DNA of 39,222 nt from Thermoleophilia bacterium (GCA_017882325.1 JADGPQ010000004.1:1-39222); one strand, 5' to 3'. Shown: positions 23,547 to 32,359, counted from the stretch's first letter. Program-made: numbers and translations. Notes: generated by a model from the sequence alone, not told the origin.

Positions 23547-23909
23547 TCAGTCGGCGGACTGCTGCAGGTAGGCGATCAGAGGCTGGCGCCGGCCCCCCAT
23601 GATCTTGTCGACAAGGGTGTCGAGGATGCCGCGGGCGACCTCCTCGTCGGTGACCATTGGCCGATAGACGTAGGCGGCCTGCGACTTGTCCTGCTCGAGC
23701 AGGCCCTTGACGGTCAGGTTGCGCAGCACGCTCATGACCGTCGTGTAGGCGATGCGCCGGTTCTCGCGCAGGCGCTCGTACACGTCGCGCACCGTGACGT
23801 CGCCGTTGTCCCAGACGACGCGCAGCACGTCGGCCTCGAGCCAGCCAAGGCCGGTGAGATCGCGGCTGTGCTCGCGGCGACGCCATACTGGTGGTTTGCT
23901 GTCAGACAT
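23547..23909 (-). CDS. BlaI/MecI/CopY-family transcriptional repressor
   Basis: This 120-aa protein is a winged-helix repressor (LTGLGWLEADVLRVVWDNGD, then the recognition region IAYTTVMSVLRNLTVKGLL) with a C-terminal dimerisation stretch. Relatives control beta-lactamase, copper or cell-wall stress genes and are usually inactivated by a BlaR1/MecR1-type M56 peptidase or by copper. No such partner is adjacent, so it is an orphan here. ATG 23909 is chosen because GGAGGTCC precedes it; the track start at 24038 lies in the intergenic region. Cysteines are absent, which argues against direct copper sensing. Confidence 0.88.
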   Translation of the reverse strand: MSDSKPPVWRRREHSRDLTGLGWLEADVLRVVWDNGDVTVRDVYERLRENRRIAYTTVMSVLRNLTVKGLLEQDKSQAAYVYRPMVTDEEVARGILDTLVDKIMGGRRQPLIAYLQQSAD

Positions 23910-24101
23910 GGTGGACCTCCGTCCGACTTCGGAAGCGGGTCGATACCTTGAGGTTTCCCCGAGCCGAGCGTGAGGCAACGCGCGACGCACCGGCGTCGCT
24001 CGCCACGCCATCGGCAGGCACGATTCAGGGCCGTTCAAACGCTGGACTCTACTTGCGGCTGCTGGCCTGTGCAGGACGGGCGAGGGCGGCCCGCGGATGG
24101 G

Positions 24102-24107
24102 TATACT
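24102..24107 (+). promoter_or_regulatory. -10 box of the MarR gene
   Basis: TATACT lies about 30 nt upstream of the MarR start, immediately before the inverted repeat at 24111. No clear -35 is seen. Confidence 0.4.
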
Positions 24108-24110
24108 GCG

Positions 24111-24124
24111 CTTGACCGTTCAAG
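24111..24124. promoter_or_regulatory. Inverted repeat CTTGA-N4-TCAAG, candidate MarR operator
   Basis: CTTGA-CCGT-TCAAG covers the expected transcription start of the MarR gene. The half CCGTTCAA (24116-24123) recurs exactly at 24031-24038 in the same intergenic region, which suggests a second, weaker site. Confidence 0.4.
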
Positions 24125-24136
24125 GAAGTGAGACCC

Positions 24137-24637
24137 GTGGCACCGACGCAGGAGACCGCTGTGGACCTCGTGCCAGCCGAGTTGGCGGCGTGGCGGGGCA
24201 TGCTGCGGGCTCAGGCCTCGCTGCTTCACGACATGGACGCAGAGCTCACGGCGACGCACGGCTTGGCGTTACGGTCCTATGAGGTCCTGCTCCACCTCGA
24301 AGAGGCTCCCCGACACCGCCTGCGCATGAGCGACCTCTCCCACTCCGTACTGCTCAGCGCCAGCGGGGTGAGCCGGCTGGTGGACCGCCTGGAGCGACAC
24401 GGCCTCGTGCGCCGCGAGCGTTGCTCCGAAGACGGGCGCGGCTACTGGGCGGTGCTCACCACCAACGGGGAGAGGAGGTTCTGGGAAGCGCGTGCCACCC
24501 ATCTGGCGGGGGTGCGACGCCTGTTTCTCAGGCATTTTGCCGGCGACGATCTGACCCGACTGGCCGACTACTGGGAGCGCGTGGTGCCGGGCGCCACGAA
24601 GCCCGTCGAGCCGGCCGGCGGCGGCGGCTGCGCTTGA
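24137..24637 (+). CDS. MarR-family transcriptional regulator
   Basis: This protein of about 166 aa is a winged-helix dimer that usually represses its own operon and is released by small ligands. The HTH is in LRMSDLSHSVLLSASGVSRLVDRLERHGLV, followed by the wing RRERCSEDGRGYWAVLT. GTG 24137 is preferred because AAGGAAG stands 8 nt upstream; GTG 24128 in the same frame is the alternative. Its stop overlaps the TTG start of the FAD oxidoreductase (TTGA), so the two are one operon. That enzyme or its substrate may be the regulated function. An inverted repeat at the transcription start fits autorepression. Confidence 0.9.
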   Translation: MAPTQETAVDLVPAELAAWRGMLRAQASLLHDMDAELTATHGLALRSYEVLLHLEEAPRHRLRMSDLSHSVLLSASGVSRLVDRLERHGLVRRERCSEDGRGYWAVLTTNGERRFWEARATHLAGVRRLFLRHFAGDDLTRLADYWERVVPGATKPVEPAGGGGCA

Positions 24638-25893
24638 GCGACGTCATCGTCGTCGGCGCCGGCCTGGCCGGGCTGTGCTGCGCGCGCGAGTTGGCGGACC
24701 ATGGTGTGGACGTCCTGGTACTCGAGAGTAGCGACGCAGCCGGTGGTCGCCTGCGTACCGACGAGGTGGACGGCTTCCTGCTCGACCGCGGCTTTCAGGT
24801 TCTGCTGACCGCGTACCCCGAGGCGCGCCACGCGCTCGACTACGAGCGTCTGGGCCTGCGGCCGTTCTACGCCGGCGCTCTGGTCCGTCATCCCGGCGGC
24901 TTCGCACGCGTGGCCGACCCGCTGCGGCACCCGCTCGACGCCGCTCGCAACCTGCGGAGCGGTCCCGGCAGCCTCGTCGACAAGCTGCGCGTCGCGCGCC
25001 TGCACCGGCGCCTGTCACGCGCCTCGTTGAACGAGGTGCTGGAGGCGCCGCAAGTGACCACGCAGGAGGCGCTTCGCCTCGAGGGGTTCTCACGGGAGAT
25101 CGTGAACGGCTTCTTCCGGCCCTACCTCGGCGGCATCTTCCTCGACCCCGAGCTGGAGACCTCGAGCCGGCTCTTCGCGTACGTGTTCAAGTTGTTCGCG
25201 CAAGGCGAGGCGGCGCTGCCGGCCGCCGGGATGCAGGCGATCCCACGCCAGCTGGCCGACAGCCTGCCGGAGGCGTCCGTTCGTCTGGCCGCCACCGTCG
25301 AATCGGTCGACCGCGGCGGCGTCACGCTCGCCGGCGGCGAGCGCCTCGAGGCCGGCGCAGTGGTCGTGGCGGTCGACGGGCCGGAGGCGGCCCGACTCAC
25401 CGGCGCCGTGGAGGCGCCGGCCGCCCGGGCCACGACCTGCATCTACTTCGCGGCGGAGCAGTCGCCGCTCGGCGAGCCGATCCTGATCCTCGACGGCGAG
25501 GGTCGTGGCCCGGTGAACGACCTGTGCGTGCCGAGCGACGTGGCGCCGAGCCATGCGCCGCCCGGGGCGGCGCTGGTCTCGGCCACGATCCTCGGCAGTC
25601 CGCGGCTGGACGACGACGGCGTCGAGGCCGCGGTCCGCGAGCAGCTGCGCTCCTGGTTCGGCGCCCAGGTCGATGGCTGGCGGCGGCTGGCCGTGTACCG
25701 GATCCCGTTCGCGCTGCCGGCGCAGCCGCCCCAAGTCCTGACGAGTCCCCAGCGCCCCGTACGTTTGCGCGACGGGCTCTTCGTGTGCGGCGACCATCGC
25801 GACACGGCCTCGATCCAGGGGGCGATGGTGTCGGGGCGCAGGGCCGCCGCCGCGGTCCGCGGCATCGACAGCGGCCCGTCCTGCGCCCCCTAG
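24634..25893 (+). CDS. FAD-dependent amine oxidase / protoporphyrinogen oxidase-like oxidoreductase
   Basis: This 419-aa flavoprotein has a dinucleotide-binding N-terminus (VIVVGAGLAGLCCARELADH) and the GG doublet region AAGGRLRT. A C-terminal FAD-binding motif reads FVCGDHRDTASIQGAMVSGR. The family includes phytoene desaturases, protoporphyrinogen oxidases and amine oxidases, and the substrate cannot be assigned. The start is TTG 24634, overlapping the MarR stop as TTGA; the track start at 24421 lies inside marR. Translational coupling to marR is likely because no good Shine-Dalgarno is seen. Confidence 0.85.
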   Translation: MSDVIVVGAGLAGLCCARELADHGVDVLVLESSDAAGGRLRTDEVDGFLLDRGFQVLLTAYPEARHALDYERLGLRPFYAGALVRHPGGFARVADPLRHPLDAARNLRSGPGSLVDKLRVARLHRRLSRASLNEVLEAPQVTTQEALRLEGFSREIVNGFFRPYLGGIFLDPELETSSRLFAYVFKLFAQGEAALPAAGMQAIPRQLADSLPEASVRLAATVESVDRGGVTLAGGERLEAGAVVVAVDGPEAARLTGAVEAPAARATTCIYFAAEQSPLGEPILILDGEGRGPVNDLCVPSDVAPSHAPPGAALVSATILGSPRLDDDGVEAAVREQLRSWFGAQVDGWRRLAVYRIPFALPAQPPQVLTSPQRPVRLRDGLFVCGDHRDTASIQGAMVSGRRAAAAVRGIDSGPSCAP

Positions 25894-25920
25894 AATCGAG
25901 GCGGGAGCCGAGCGCCCAGC

Positions 25921-26298
25921 TCAGGCCTTTCCGAGCAGCACCCCGAGGCACATGACGAAGAGCACGATCGCGGTCACCAGCACGTAGCGCCTGTCGTGCT
26001 CCCTGGCGAAGACCACCAACGACCCCGCAACGCGCACGAACGGCGTGCCGATGAGCACGATCAGACCCAACGAAAGGTAGGCCGCCGGCCGCAGCGCGGC
26101 CAGCGCGGGCGGGAGCTCCGCGAGCGGCACGACGCCGCGAGGAAGGCCGGCCCCCCGGACGACGCCGAGGACCAGACCTGCCGCCATGAGCGCGGCGCTG
26201 ACCGCGATGCCGGACAGCAGGATCCAGCGGATGGCGCGCTCGATCGGCTCCATGACGTGCGCGCCAGCCACCGCTCCCTGCTCCGGACGGGCGCTCAC
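25921..26298 (-). CDS. DUF1634-family membrane protein
   Basis: This 125-aa protein has three membrane helices (residues about 24-46, 70-90, 103-122) and matches the DUF1634 pattern (AAYLSLGLIVLIGTPFVRV). DUF1634 genes commonly follow TauE/SafE exporters, as here: GTG 26298 overlaps the exporter's stop as GTGA. It may be an accessory subunit of that exporter; this is inferred from the gene pairing. Confidence 0.85.
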   Translation of the reverse strand: MSARPEQGAVAGAHVMEPIERAIRWILLSGIAVSAALMAAGLVLGVVRGAGLPRGVVPLAELPPALAALRPAAYLSLGLIVLIGTPFVRVAGSLVVFAREHDRRYVLVTAIVLFVMCLGVLLGKA

Positions 26299-27080
26299 AG
26301 CCCGAGCCTCAACCCGCTGAGGAGCATCATCACGGCGAAGACCGTGAGGACCACCTGGAAGATGATGCCCAGCGCGCGCGCCGAGAGGCGCACGGCGAGA
26401 CGGGGGCCCAGGCGCGCGCCGGCAAGGATGCCGAGCGCTGCCGGCACCGCATAGTACGGGTCCATGTAGCCGCGCCCGTAGAAGATGGCCGCGCTGGCAG
26501 CCGCCGTGACCCCGATCATCAGGTTGCTGGTGGCGATCGTCGCTTTGAGGGGGACCCCCATCACCAGGTTCATGATCGGCACTTTGAACGCCCCGCCGCC
26601 GACCCCCAGGAGCCCCGAGACGTTGCCGGCCCCGAGACTGAGCACGAACCCGAGACGCGTGCGCCGCACGCCGTACTCGACGTCGCGCCCGGCGGCCACG
26701 TCGTAGTAGGCCGCCTCGAGCACGCCGGTCCGGGCCGGCGTCACGTCGCCGCCGCGGCGGTTCATCTGCCAGGCGACGTAGACGAGGAGGGCCGCGAAAC
26801 AGAACTGCAGCACGCGGCCGTCGATCAGCACCGCCGTGACGCCTCCGGCCACGGCTCCGACCGACGTCGCGACCTCAAGCAGCATCCCCAGGCGGATGTT
26901 GGTCATCCCCCGACTTACGAAGGTGGTCTGTGCCATCGACGATGTCGCGATCACGCAGACGATGCTCGTGGCGATGGCGACCTTGATGGGCACTCCGAAG
27001 GCCAAGCTCAGCATGGGCACCATGATGATGCCGCCACCTACCCCGAGCATGCTGCCGAAGACCCCGGCCACGAAGGCCAC
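26295..27080 (-). CDS. TauE/SafE-family sulfite/organosulfur anion exporter
   Basis: This protein of at least 261 aa is a membrane exporter with eight helices in two related halves. Each half carries the GxGGG signature (SMLGVGGGIIMVPML and GLLGVGGGAFKVPIMNL). Substrates in the family are sulfite, sulfoacetate or related anions. The track start GTG 27080 has no Shine-Dalgarno. The hydrophobic frame continues about 13 codons further upstream (VTGVLVALLAVAFVAGV) without a standard start codon before the ArfB-like stop at 27118, so the true start is unsettled. It forms an operon with the DUF1634 gene. Confidence 0.88.
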   Translation of the reverse strand: MAFVAGVFGSMLGVGGGIIMVPMLSLAFGVPIKVAIATSIVCVIATSSMAQTTFVSRGMTNIRLGMLLEVATSVGAVAGGVTAVLIDGRVLQFCFAALLVYVAWQMNRRGGDVTPARTGVLEAAYYDVAAGRDVEYGVRRTRLGFVLSLGAGNVSGLLGVGGGAFKVPIMNLVMGVPLKATIATSNLMIGVTAAASAAIFYGRGYMDPYYAVPAALGILAGARLGPRLAVRLSARALGIIFQVVLTVFAVMMLLSGLRLGL

Positions 27081-27117
27081 GGCGAGGAGTGCGACGAGGA
27101 CGCCCGTGACCGCCGCC

Positions 27118-27477
27118 TCAGTCGTCGCCGGCCGGGGGCCGTCGCAGTCGCTTCACGACGGCACGACCCTTCTTGGCGGCGAGGCGCCGCTCCACCGCCG
27201 CGCGCGAGGGCCTTGTGGCCCGGCGCGGTGGCGGTGGCGGCGCGTTCAGCTTGACGAGCTTGAGCCGCAGGCGACGGAGCGCGTCCATCTTGTTGAGGTA
27301 CTGGCTGCGCTGCGCCCGGCACGTCACCGTGAGCCCCGTGGGCTTGTGGCGCAGCCGCACGGCGCTGTCGGTGACGTTCTGGTGCTGGCCGCCGGGCCCC
27401 CCGGCGCGGAACGTCTCCACCTCGCACTCGGCGAGGAGGGCGGCGTCACTGTCCGGGATGTCGACGGGCGGGCACAT
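27118..27477 (-). CDS. RF-1-domain peptidyl-tRNA hydrolase (ArfB-like)
   Basis: This 119-aa protein carries the class I release-factor catalytic loop GGPGGQHQN, with GGQ at residues 29-31, and a basic C-terminal tail rich in Lys/Arg. Such stand-alone RF-1 domain proteins hydrolyse peptidyl-tRNA on stalled ribosomes or act as chain-release homologues. ATG 27477 is chosen because the domain starts there, although the Shine-Dalgarno is poor. It is shorter than typical ArfB (about 140 aa) and is divergent from the EamA gene. Confidence 0.85.
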   Translation of the reverse strand: MCPPVDIPDSDAALLAECEVETFRAGGPGGQHQNVTDSAVRLRHKPTGLTVTCRAQRSQYLNKMDALRRLRLKLVKLNAPPPPPRRATRPSRAAVERRLAAKKGRAVVKRLRRPPAGDD

Positions 27478-27527
27478 GTGTTCGGCGGCGGGCGGTCGCC
27501 GCCGCCGCCAAAGCCTACCACCCGCCG

Positions 27528-27536
27528 TGATAGCCT
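27528..27536 (+). promoter_or_regulatory. Extended -10 for the EamA gene (leaderless candidate)
   Basis: TGATAGCCT (TGN + TAGCCT) ends exactly 6 nt before the ATG at 27543, with no Shine-Dalgarno. This is the same arrangement as galE. Confidence 0.55.
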
Positions 27537-27542
27537 CTGGGC

Positions 27543-28466
27543 ATGCTCGCCATCGCACTCGCCCTCGGTGCGTCGATCGGCTGGGGCTCCGGCGACTTTC
27601 TCGGGGGCCTCACCACCCGGCGCGCCAGCCTCTGGGCGGTGATCGTCGGCAGCCAGGCCGTCGGTCTCGTGGGGGCCACGCTCGTCGTCGTCCTCGCCGG
27701 CCACGGATGGCCGGGCCTGCACGCGGTGTGGCCGGTCATGCTGGGAGGACTCGCGAGCGTGGTCGCCATCTCCTGCTTCTACCAGGCCCTCGCCATCGGC
27801 TCCATGAGCGTGGTCGCGCCGATCAGCGCCACCAATGCGATGATCCCGTTCCTCGTCGGGCTGGCGGCGGGCGAGCGCCCGAGCGTCGCTCAGCTCGCCG
27901 GTGTGGCCCTCGCCGCCGCCGGCGTCATTCTGGTGGCCAGCGAACGCGCCCGGGCCGGCGACACCATCGGCGTCGCGGCGCTGCCCAACGAGCCGGCAGT
28001 GGAGCCGGCAGCCATCATGGCGATCGGGTCCACGAGGCGCGTGCCTCGCCGCAATCAGCGCAGGGCGATCGTCCTTGCCCTCACCGCAGCAGTGGCGATG
28101 GGCCTCGTGCTCGTGGGTTACGACGCCACGGCGCGCTACGATGCGCTGTGGGCGATGCTCGGCGGGCGCATCTCCTCGGTGGTCGTGTTCGCCATGGTCT
28201 TCGCGGCGGCGCGGCCGCGCCTCGAGATGCGCCGCTCCGCGCTACCGTTCATCGTCGCCGTCGGCCTGCTCGACACGGGAGCCAACGGCCTCTTCGCGCT
28301 GGCCACGACACAGGGCTATTTGAGCATCGTCTCGGTGCTCGGGTCGGTCTATCCCGTGGTGACCGTCCTGCTCGCGTATGGCCTGCTGCGCGAGCGCATC
28401 GCGCCGCACCAGATGGTGGGCGCCTTCGGGACGCTGGCGGGCATCGCCCTCATCGCCGCCGGATGA
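27543..28466 (+). CDS. EamA/DMT-family transporter
   Basis: This 307-aa protein has ten membrane helices in two EamA repeats (residues about 1-137 and 170-305), separated by a hydrophilic loop at 138-165. Repeat signatures include [10 protein letters not shown] at the start and [17 protein letters not shown] with the family's Glu-Arg near the end. These carriers export or import metabolites such as amino acids; the substrate is unknown. The start lacks a Shine-Dalgarno and is probably leaderless. Its stop overlaps the glycosylase start as ATGA, so the two are co-transcribed. Confidence 0.9.
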   Translation: MLAIALALGASIGWGSGDFLGGLTTRRASLWAVIVGSQAVGLVGATLVVVLAGHGWPGLHAVWPVMLGGLASVVAISCFYQALAIGSMSVVAPISATNAMIPFLVGLAAGERPSVAQLAGVALAAAGVILVASERARAGDTIGVAALPNEPAVEPAAIMAIGSTRRVPRRNQRRAIVLALTAAVAMGLVLVGYDATARYDALWAMLGGRISSVVVFAMVFAAARPRLEMRRSALPFIVAVGLLDTGANGLFALATTQGYLSIVSVLGSVYPVVTVLLAYGLLRERIAPHQMVGAFGTLAGIALIAAG

Positions 28467-29479
28467 GGCCCTTCGCCGAGCTCGAGCTGTGTGGTCCCGC
28501 CGGCGAGCCTGTGGATCTACGCCGCACTCTGCGGTCGCACGGCGTCGCCTCGTTGCCGCCCGCGAGCCTCGACGAGGCGACGTGCGAAATGACGGTGACC
28601 CTGCCCGCCGTGGGCGGCCCGAGGACGATCAGGGTCTCGCGCCGGCCTGCGGTCTCCGGCGAGCCGCCGCCGCGCGCCGCCGCGGGCTGCGCAAGCGGCC
28701 GCCCGGCCGTGGCGCTCTTGTCTCTCGCCGACACCGGCCCGCCGCCCGACGCCGCCGAGGCAGCGGCGCTCACGGCGACGGCGCGGCGCATGCTCTGCCT
28801 CGACGACGATCTCAGCGCCTTCTACGCGCAGGCTGCGACCGATCTCGATCTCGCATGGGCGGGCACCGGCGCCGGCCGGATGATGCGCAGCCCCACGGTG
28901 TTCGAGGACGTCGTCAAGACGATCTGCACCACGAACTGCGCCTGGTCGGCGACGGAACGCATGGTCGGCGCCTTGGTCGAGCATCTCGGCGAGCCGGCCC
29001 CCGGCGCGCCGCCCGGAGGGCCGTCGGGCCACGCCTTCCCGACAACGGAGCGCATGGCCAAGGCGGAGGAGGGATTCTACCGCGACGTGGCCAGGGCCGG
29101 CTACCGCGGCCCTCGCCTCCGCGCCCTCGCAGTCGCGGTCGCCGCGGCCGCGCTCGATCTGGAGGCTCTCCTCGTGACCCCGCCCGCGGAGCTGCCCGAC
29201 GACGAGGCGGAGCGCCGCCTCCTCGAGCTGCCCGGGGTGGGGCCGTACGCGGCGGCGCACGTGATGATGCTGGTGGGCCGCCACTCGCGGCTCGTCCTGG
29301 ACTCGTGGACGCGGCCCAAGTATGCGCGGCTGGTCGGCAAGCCGCCGGGGAAGCTCGTCGCTGATCACACGATCGGCCGGCGCTTCCGCGCCTACGGCGC
29401 CCACGCCGGCCTCGCCTTCTGGCTGTTCGTCACCCGAGACTGGGTGGACGAGCCGAGCGGAGAACGGCCGCCCGCCTGA
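28463..29479 (+). CDS. HhH-GPD DNA glycosylase (3-methyladenine/8-oxoguanine type)
   Basis: This 338-aa protein is a base-excision repair glycosylase of the AlkA/OGG family. An N-terminal beta domain (residues 1-110) precedes the helical HhH-GPD fold, with the hairpin LPGVGPYAAAHVMML and catalytic Asp280 in LVLDSW. There is no 4Fe-4S cluster motif at the C-terminus, and no Lys stands in the hairpin position used by bifunctional OGG1, so a monofunctional activity is likely. ATG 28463 overlaps the EamA stop (ATGA); the 768-aa track ORF that contains it fuses antisense sequence upstream and is not real. Confidence 0.87.
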   Translation: MRPFAELELCGPAGEPVDLRRTLRSHGVASLPPASLDEATCEMTVTLPAVGGPRTIRVSRRPAVSGEPPPRAAAGCASGRPAVALLSLADTGPPPDAAEAAALTATARRMLCLDDDLSAFYAQAATDLDLAWAGTGAGRMMRSPTVFEDVVKTICTTNCAWSATERMVGALVEHLGEPAPGAPPGGPSGHAFPTTERMAKAEEGFYRDVARAGYRGPRLRALAVAVAAAALDLEALLVTPPAELPDDEAERRLLELPGVGPYAAAHVMMLVGRHSRLVLDSWTRPKYARLVGKPPGKLVADHTIGRRFRAYGAHAGLAFWLFVTRDWVDEPSGERPPA

Positions 29480-29497
29480 CTCTCCCGTTCGGCGGCC

Positions 29498-30796
29498 TCA
29501 CGGCTGTTGCGGCATGCCCCAGTCTTGCTCGATGACCTCGAGCACGGCCCGCGCCATGCGGTCGCCGCCGGCCCGCGACAGGTGGATCCCGTCGGGCGCG
29601 CGCATGAGCACGGGATCGCCGTTCGCGTCCGGGAGGTACTCGGCGTAGGAACCCTTCTCGTTGGCGAACAGAGCCCAGGTGGGGATGTAGAACACACCCG
29701 GCTGTTTCTTGGCTTCGGCCTCGTAGATGTGGTCCATCATCGAGATGCGCTCCCGGTAGTTGGGGTCGCGCATGATCGGGTTACCGACCCAGTACGCCCG
29801 GCGTCCGCCCTTCGTCAGGATGTCCATGGCCTTGCCCACGCGCTTCGCGTAGACCTCCTGCCACGCCTTACTGCCCACCTCCAGCACTTTGCCCTTATGG
29901 AGCACGTTCTGGCCGTCGTTGGCGCCGAAGAGTACGGCGGTGGCGTCGGGGCCGAACTCGACGATCTGGTCGATCATCCGCTGCGGCCAGTCGAAGAAAT
30001 CGGGGCGGCTCAGGCCGCTCGATACCTTGTAGTCGAGCTTGGCCTTGACGAGATGGGTCTCTTCGGCGAGGTTCTCGAGCGACGACCCGAAGACCTGGGC
30101 CATCGAATCGCCGATGATGTAGAGACGCAGCGGGTGCTTGCGGGTGATCTTGCGCGGCCATTTCGGCTTGGCCTTGTTCTTGACCTCGGCGATGGAGTGG
30201 TGAGCCGCGTCGCCGCGCCCAAGCATGGCGTTGAGCGCTTCGGCCGGCCGGTCGAGCTGCAGAGCGCCGCTGAGAACGACCATGGGCTTGAGCAGGGCGA
30301 GCTGAACGCTGCGCGCGGTGCCCAGCGGCTTGCCCTTCACTGCGGTCTCGATGGCCTTCGCGTCGAGCAGCCCGGCGACGAAGAAGCCGATGAGCATGGC
30401 CGCGAGGACGGCGCCCGCGGAGAGCCGGCGGCGGCGCGGCCGGCGGCGCTCGGGCACGTGACCGAGCGCGTCCGGACCGAACGGGCCGCCGGCTCCGTCC
30501 CCGGCAGCAGGCTCGCCCCGCTGCGCGCCCTCGCCGGGGTCGAGCCAATCCTGCCATTCGTCGCCGGCGCCGCGAGCCGGCGCGGCGCGGCGCGGCGGCA
30601 GGGCGCCTTCGTCCCCCGACGGCCGTGACTCATGTGGGGCGCGCGACCTCCGGGACTCCCCGGGGACGCGCCCCGGCTCAGGATCGGCTTGGCGGGGGGG
30701 AGGCCGCAGGCCGTCCCACACGAAGAGGTCGTCGGCGGCGCCGTCGTCGGCGAACGGCAGCCTCCCCGAGCTTTCGTCGTGTCGCTCGTCGGTCAT
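29498..30796 (-). CDS. DUF459 SGNH-family acyltransferase/esterase, paralogue 1 (intact)
   Basis: This 432-aa protein has a long Pro/Arg/Glu-rich cytoplasmic N-terminus (1-125), one membrane helix (about 128-148) and an extracytoplasmic SGNH domain. Catalytic residues are Ser231 in IGDSMAQ, the Asn block GANDGQ, and Asp402/His405 in DGIHLS. SGNH partners of MBOAT proteins (AlgX/AlgJ, PatB) transfer or remove O-acetyl groups on extracellular glycans, and the MBOAT gene lies just upstream with a 28-nt gap. ATG 30796 begins the sensible N-terminus; the track start 30898 lies in the MBOAT gene. The polymer acylated is unknown. Confidence 0.85.
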   Translation of the reverse strand: MTDERHDESSGRLPFADDGAADDLFVWDGLRPPPRQADPEPGRVPGESRRSRAPHESRPSGDEGALPPRRAAPARGAGDEWQDWLDPGEGAQRGEPAAGDGAGGPFGPDALGHVPERRRPRRRRLSAGAVLAAMLIGFFVAGLLDAKAIETAVKGKPLGTARSVQLALLKPMVVLSGALQLDRPAEALNAMLGRGDAAHHSIAEVKNKAKPKWPRKITRKHPLRLYIIGDSMAQVFGSSLENLAEETHLVKAKLDYKVSSGLSRPDFFDWPQRMIDQIVEFGPDATAVLFGANDGQNVLHKGKVLEVGSKAWQEVYAKRVGKAMDILTKGGRRAYWVGNPIMRDPNYRERISMMDHIYEAEAKKQPGVFYIPTWALFANEKGSYAEYLPDANGDPVLMRAPDGIHLSRAGGDRMARAVLEVIEQDWGMPQQP

Positions 30797-30824
30797 GCTC
30801 GATCGCCCTGTGTTCCTCGCCGCA

Positions 30825-32264
30825 TCAGAACTTGAAGTAGAGGAACTCGGCCGCCCCCTGCGGGCCGAGCGTGTTGATGAGGAACAGGGCGAGCGCAAGA
30901 ACGGCGCCCTGCCCCACCCAGCCGATGCTCGCCAGTCCGCCTTCGAGGCGCTCGATCAGGCGGCGCGGAACGTACTGGATGCCGATGCCGAGCACGACGA
31001 GGCCCACGATAGGCCAGGTGACCGCCGAGCCGATGCTGCCCAGCCCGGCCACGAGCCGCCAGAGGACCGCGAAGGCGCCGCCGATCGAGTCGGCGCGGAA
31101 GAACACCCAGGCCACGCTTACGAAGGCGAACACGGCGAGACGCTGGAGCACCCGCGCCCCGGCCGTCGCGCCCGGCTCGGGCAGACCCCGGGCTTGGCGC
31201 GCGTCGGCGCGGGCGCGCTCCAGCGCCAACCCGACGCCGTGCATGCCGCCCCAGAACACGAACGTCCAGCCGGCGCCGTGCCACAGGCCGGCGAGGAGGA
31301 ACGTGACGATGAGGTTCACGTAGGTGCGGCCGCGGCCCTTGCGATTGCCGCCCAGCGGGATGTAGAGGTAGTCCCGCAGCCAGCTGGACAGCGTGATGTG
31401 CCAGCGTCGCCAGAAGTCCTGGATGGTGCGCGCGGTGTACGGCGCGTTGAAGTTCTCGGGCAGCTCAAAGCCGAGCAGCAGCGAGATGCCGATGGCGATG
31501 TCGCTATAGGCGCTGAAGTCGCAGTAGATCTGCACCGAGTAGGCGACGATCCCCCACAGGGTCTCCCAGGACGAGAACGACTGCGGCGAGGCGAAGACGC
31601 CGTTGACGATGTGCGTCGACAGGTAGTCGGCGATCAGCATCTTCTTGGCGAGACCGCCGAGGATGAGGACGAAGGCGCGGCCGGCGTCGACATTGCATGG
31701 GTCGCGCGGCGAGCGCAGCTGCGGCAGGAACTCACGGGCACGGGTGATCGGGCCCGCAAGGAGGTACGGGAAGAACGCCACGTAGACACCGAAGTCGAGC
31801 GTCGAGGACGGCGCCAGCTCCCCGCGGTAGATGTCGATCGTGTAGGTGAGCACGCGGAAGACCAAAAACGAGATGCCCACCGGCAGAAGGATGCGCAGGA
31901 GAGGCAGGGGGGCGCCCAAGCCGAAGCTGCTGAGCAGGTGGTCGAGGTTGACGGCGAAGAAGTCGACGTACTTGAAGTAGCCCAGCGCCGCGAGGTTGGC
32001 GATCACTGACAGCGCAAGCCAGCGCTTCGCGGCGCGCTCGCCGCCGCGGCGTCTGCGGGCGCGGGCGATCTGCACGCCGAGCGCCTGGTTCACGAACGTG
32101 GCCGCCACGAGCAACAGGACGAAGCGCCAGTCCCACCAGCCGTAGAAGACGTAGCTGACGCCGATGATCATCCACTTCCAGAGCCGGAGGCGCGGCATGA
32201 GCAGCCAGTTCGCCGCGTACACGAGCAGGAAGAAGACCGCGAACGTGATGGTCGGGAAGAGCAT
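30825..32264 (-). CDS. MBOAT-family O-acyltransferase (AlgI/PatA-like), intact copy
   Basis: This 479-aa polytopic protein has the MBOAT core: a conserved His near residue 284 in RRWHITLSSWLRDYLYIPLG and the invariant His329 in LWHGAGWTFVFWG. It should move acyl groups across the membrane for transfer to a surface polymer by the SGNH protein encoded next. The length is typical for AlgI-like proteins. The ATG at 32264 has no Shine-Dalgarno, but TAGCAT lies 7 nt upstream. Two 9-bp direct repeats in the gene, 1170 bp apart, match the end points of the deletion in the second MBOAT copy. Confidence 0.93.
   Translation of the reverse strand: MLFPTITFAVFFLLVYAANWLLMPRLRLWKWMIIGVSYVFYGWWDWRFVLLLVAATFVNQALGVQIARARRRRGGERAAKRWLALSVIANLAALGYFKYVDFFAVNLDHLLSSFGLGAPLPLLRILLPVGISFLVFRVLTYTIDIYRGELAPSSTLDFGVYVAFFPYLLAGPITRAREFLPQLRSPRDPCNVDAGRAFVLILGGLAKKMLIADYLSTHIVNGVFASPQSFSSWETLWGIVAYSVQIYCDFSAYSDIAIGISLLLGFELPENFNAPYTARTIQDFWRRWHITLSSWLRDYLYIPLGGNRKGRGRTYVNLIVTFLLAGLWHGAGWTFVFWGGMHGVGLALERARADARQARGLPEPGATAGARVLQRLAVFAFVSVAWVFFRADSIGGAFAVLWRLVAGLGSIGSAVTWPIVGLVVLGIGIQYVPRRLIERLEGGLASIGWVGQGAVLALALFLINTLGPQGAAEFLYFKF
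31065..31073. repeat. 9-bp direct repeat GACCGCGAA, copy 1 (in MBOAT)
   Basis: Identical to 32235-32243, exactly 1170 bp (390 codons) away and in the same frame. Both encode Phe-Ala-Val on the minus strand. Confidence 0.8.
32235..32243. repeat. 9-bp direct repeat GACCGCGAA, copy 2 (in MBOAT)
   Basis: Partner of 31065-31073. It lies at the eighth codon of the intact MBOAT, precisely where the deleted MBOAT copy stops matching. Confidence 0.8.
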
Positions 32265-32271
32265 GCCCGCG

Positions 32272-32277
32272 ATGCTA
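32272..32277 (-). promoter_or_regulatory. -10 box of the MBOAT gene (leaderless candidate)
   Basis: TAGCAT on the minus strand ends 7 nt before the ATG at 32264, with no Shine-Dalgarno in between. Confidence 0.5.
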
Positions 32278-32359
32278 CTACAGCGGCCGCGGGCAGAGCA
32301 GTCCCCGGAGCGCCTGCCGCAGCCGTTCGGCAGAGGCCGGCCAGGTCAGAACGGCGGCA

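Noticed and set aside
27173-29479. 768-aa plus-strand ORF
   Set aside because: Its first 430 codons are antisense to the RF-1-domain gene and off-frame of EamA; only the part from 28463 is a real gene (HhH-GPD glycosylase).
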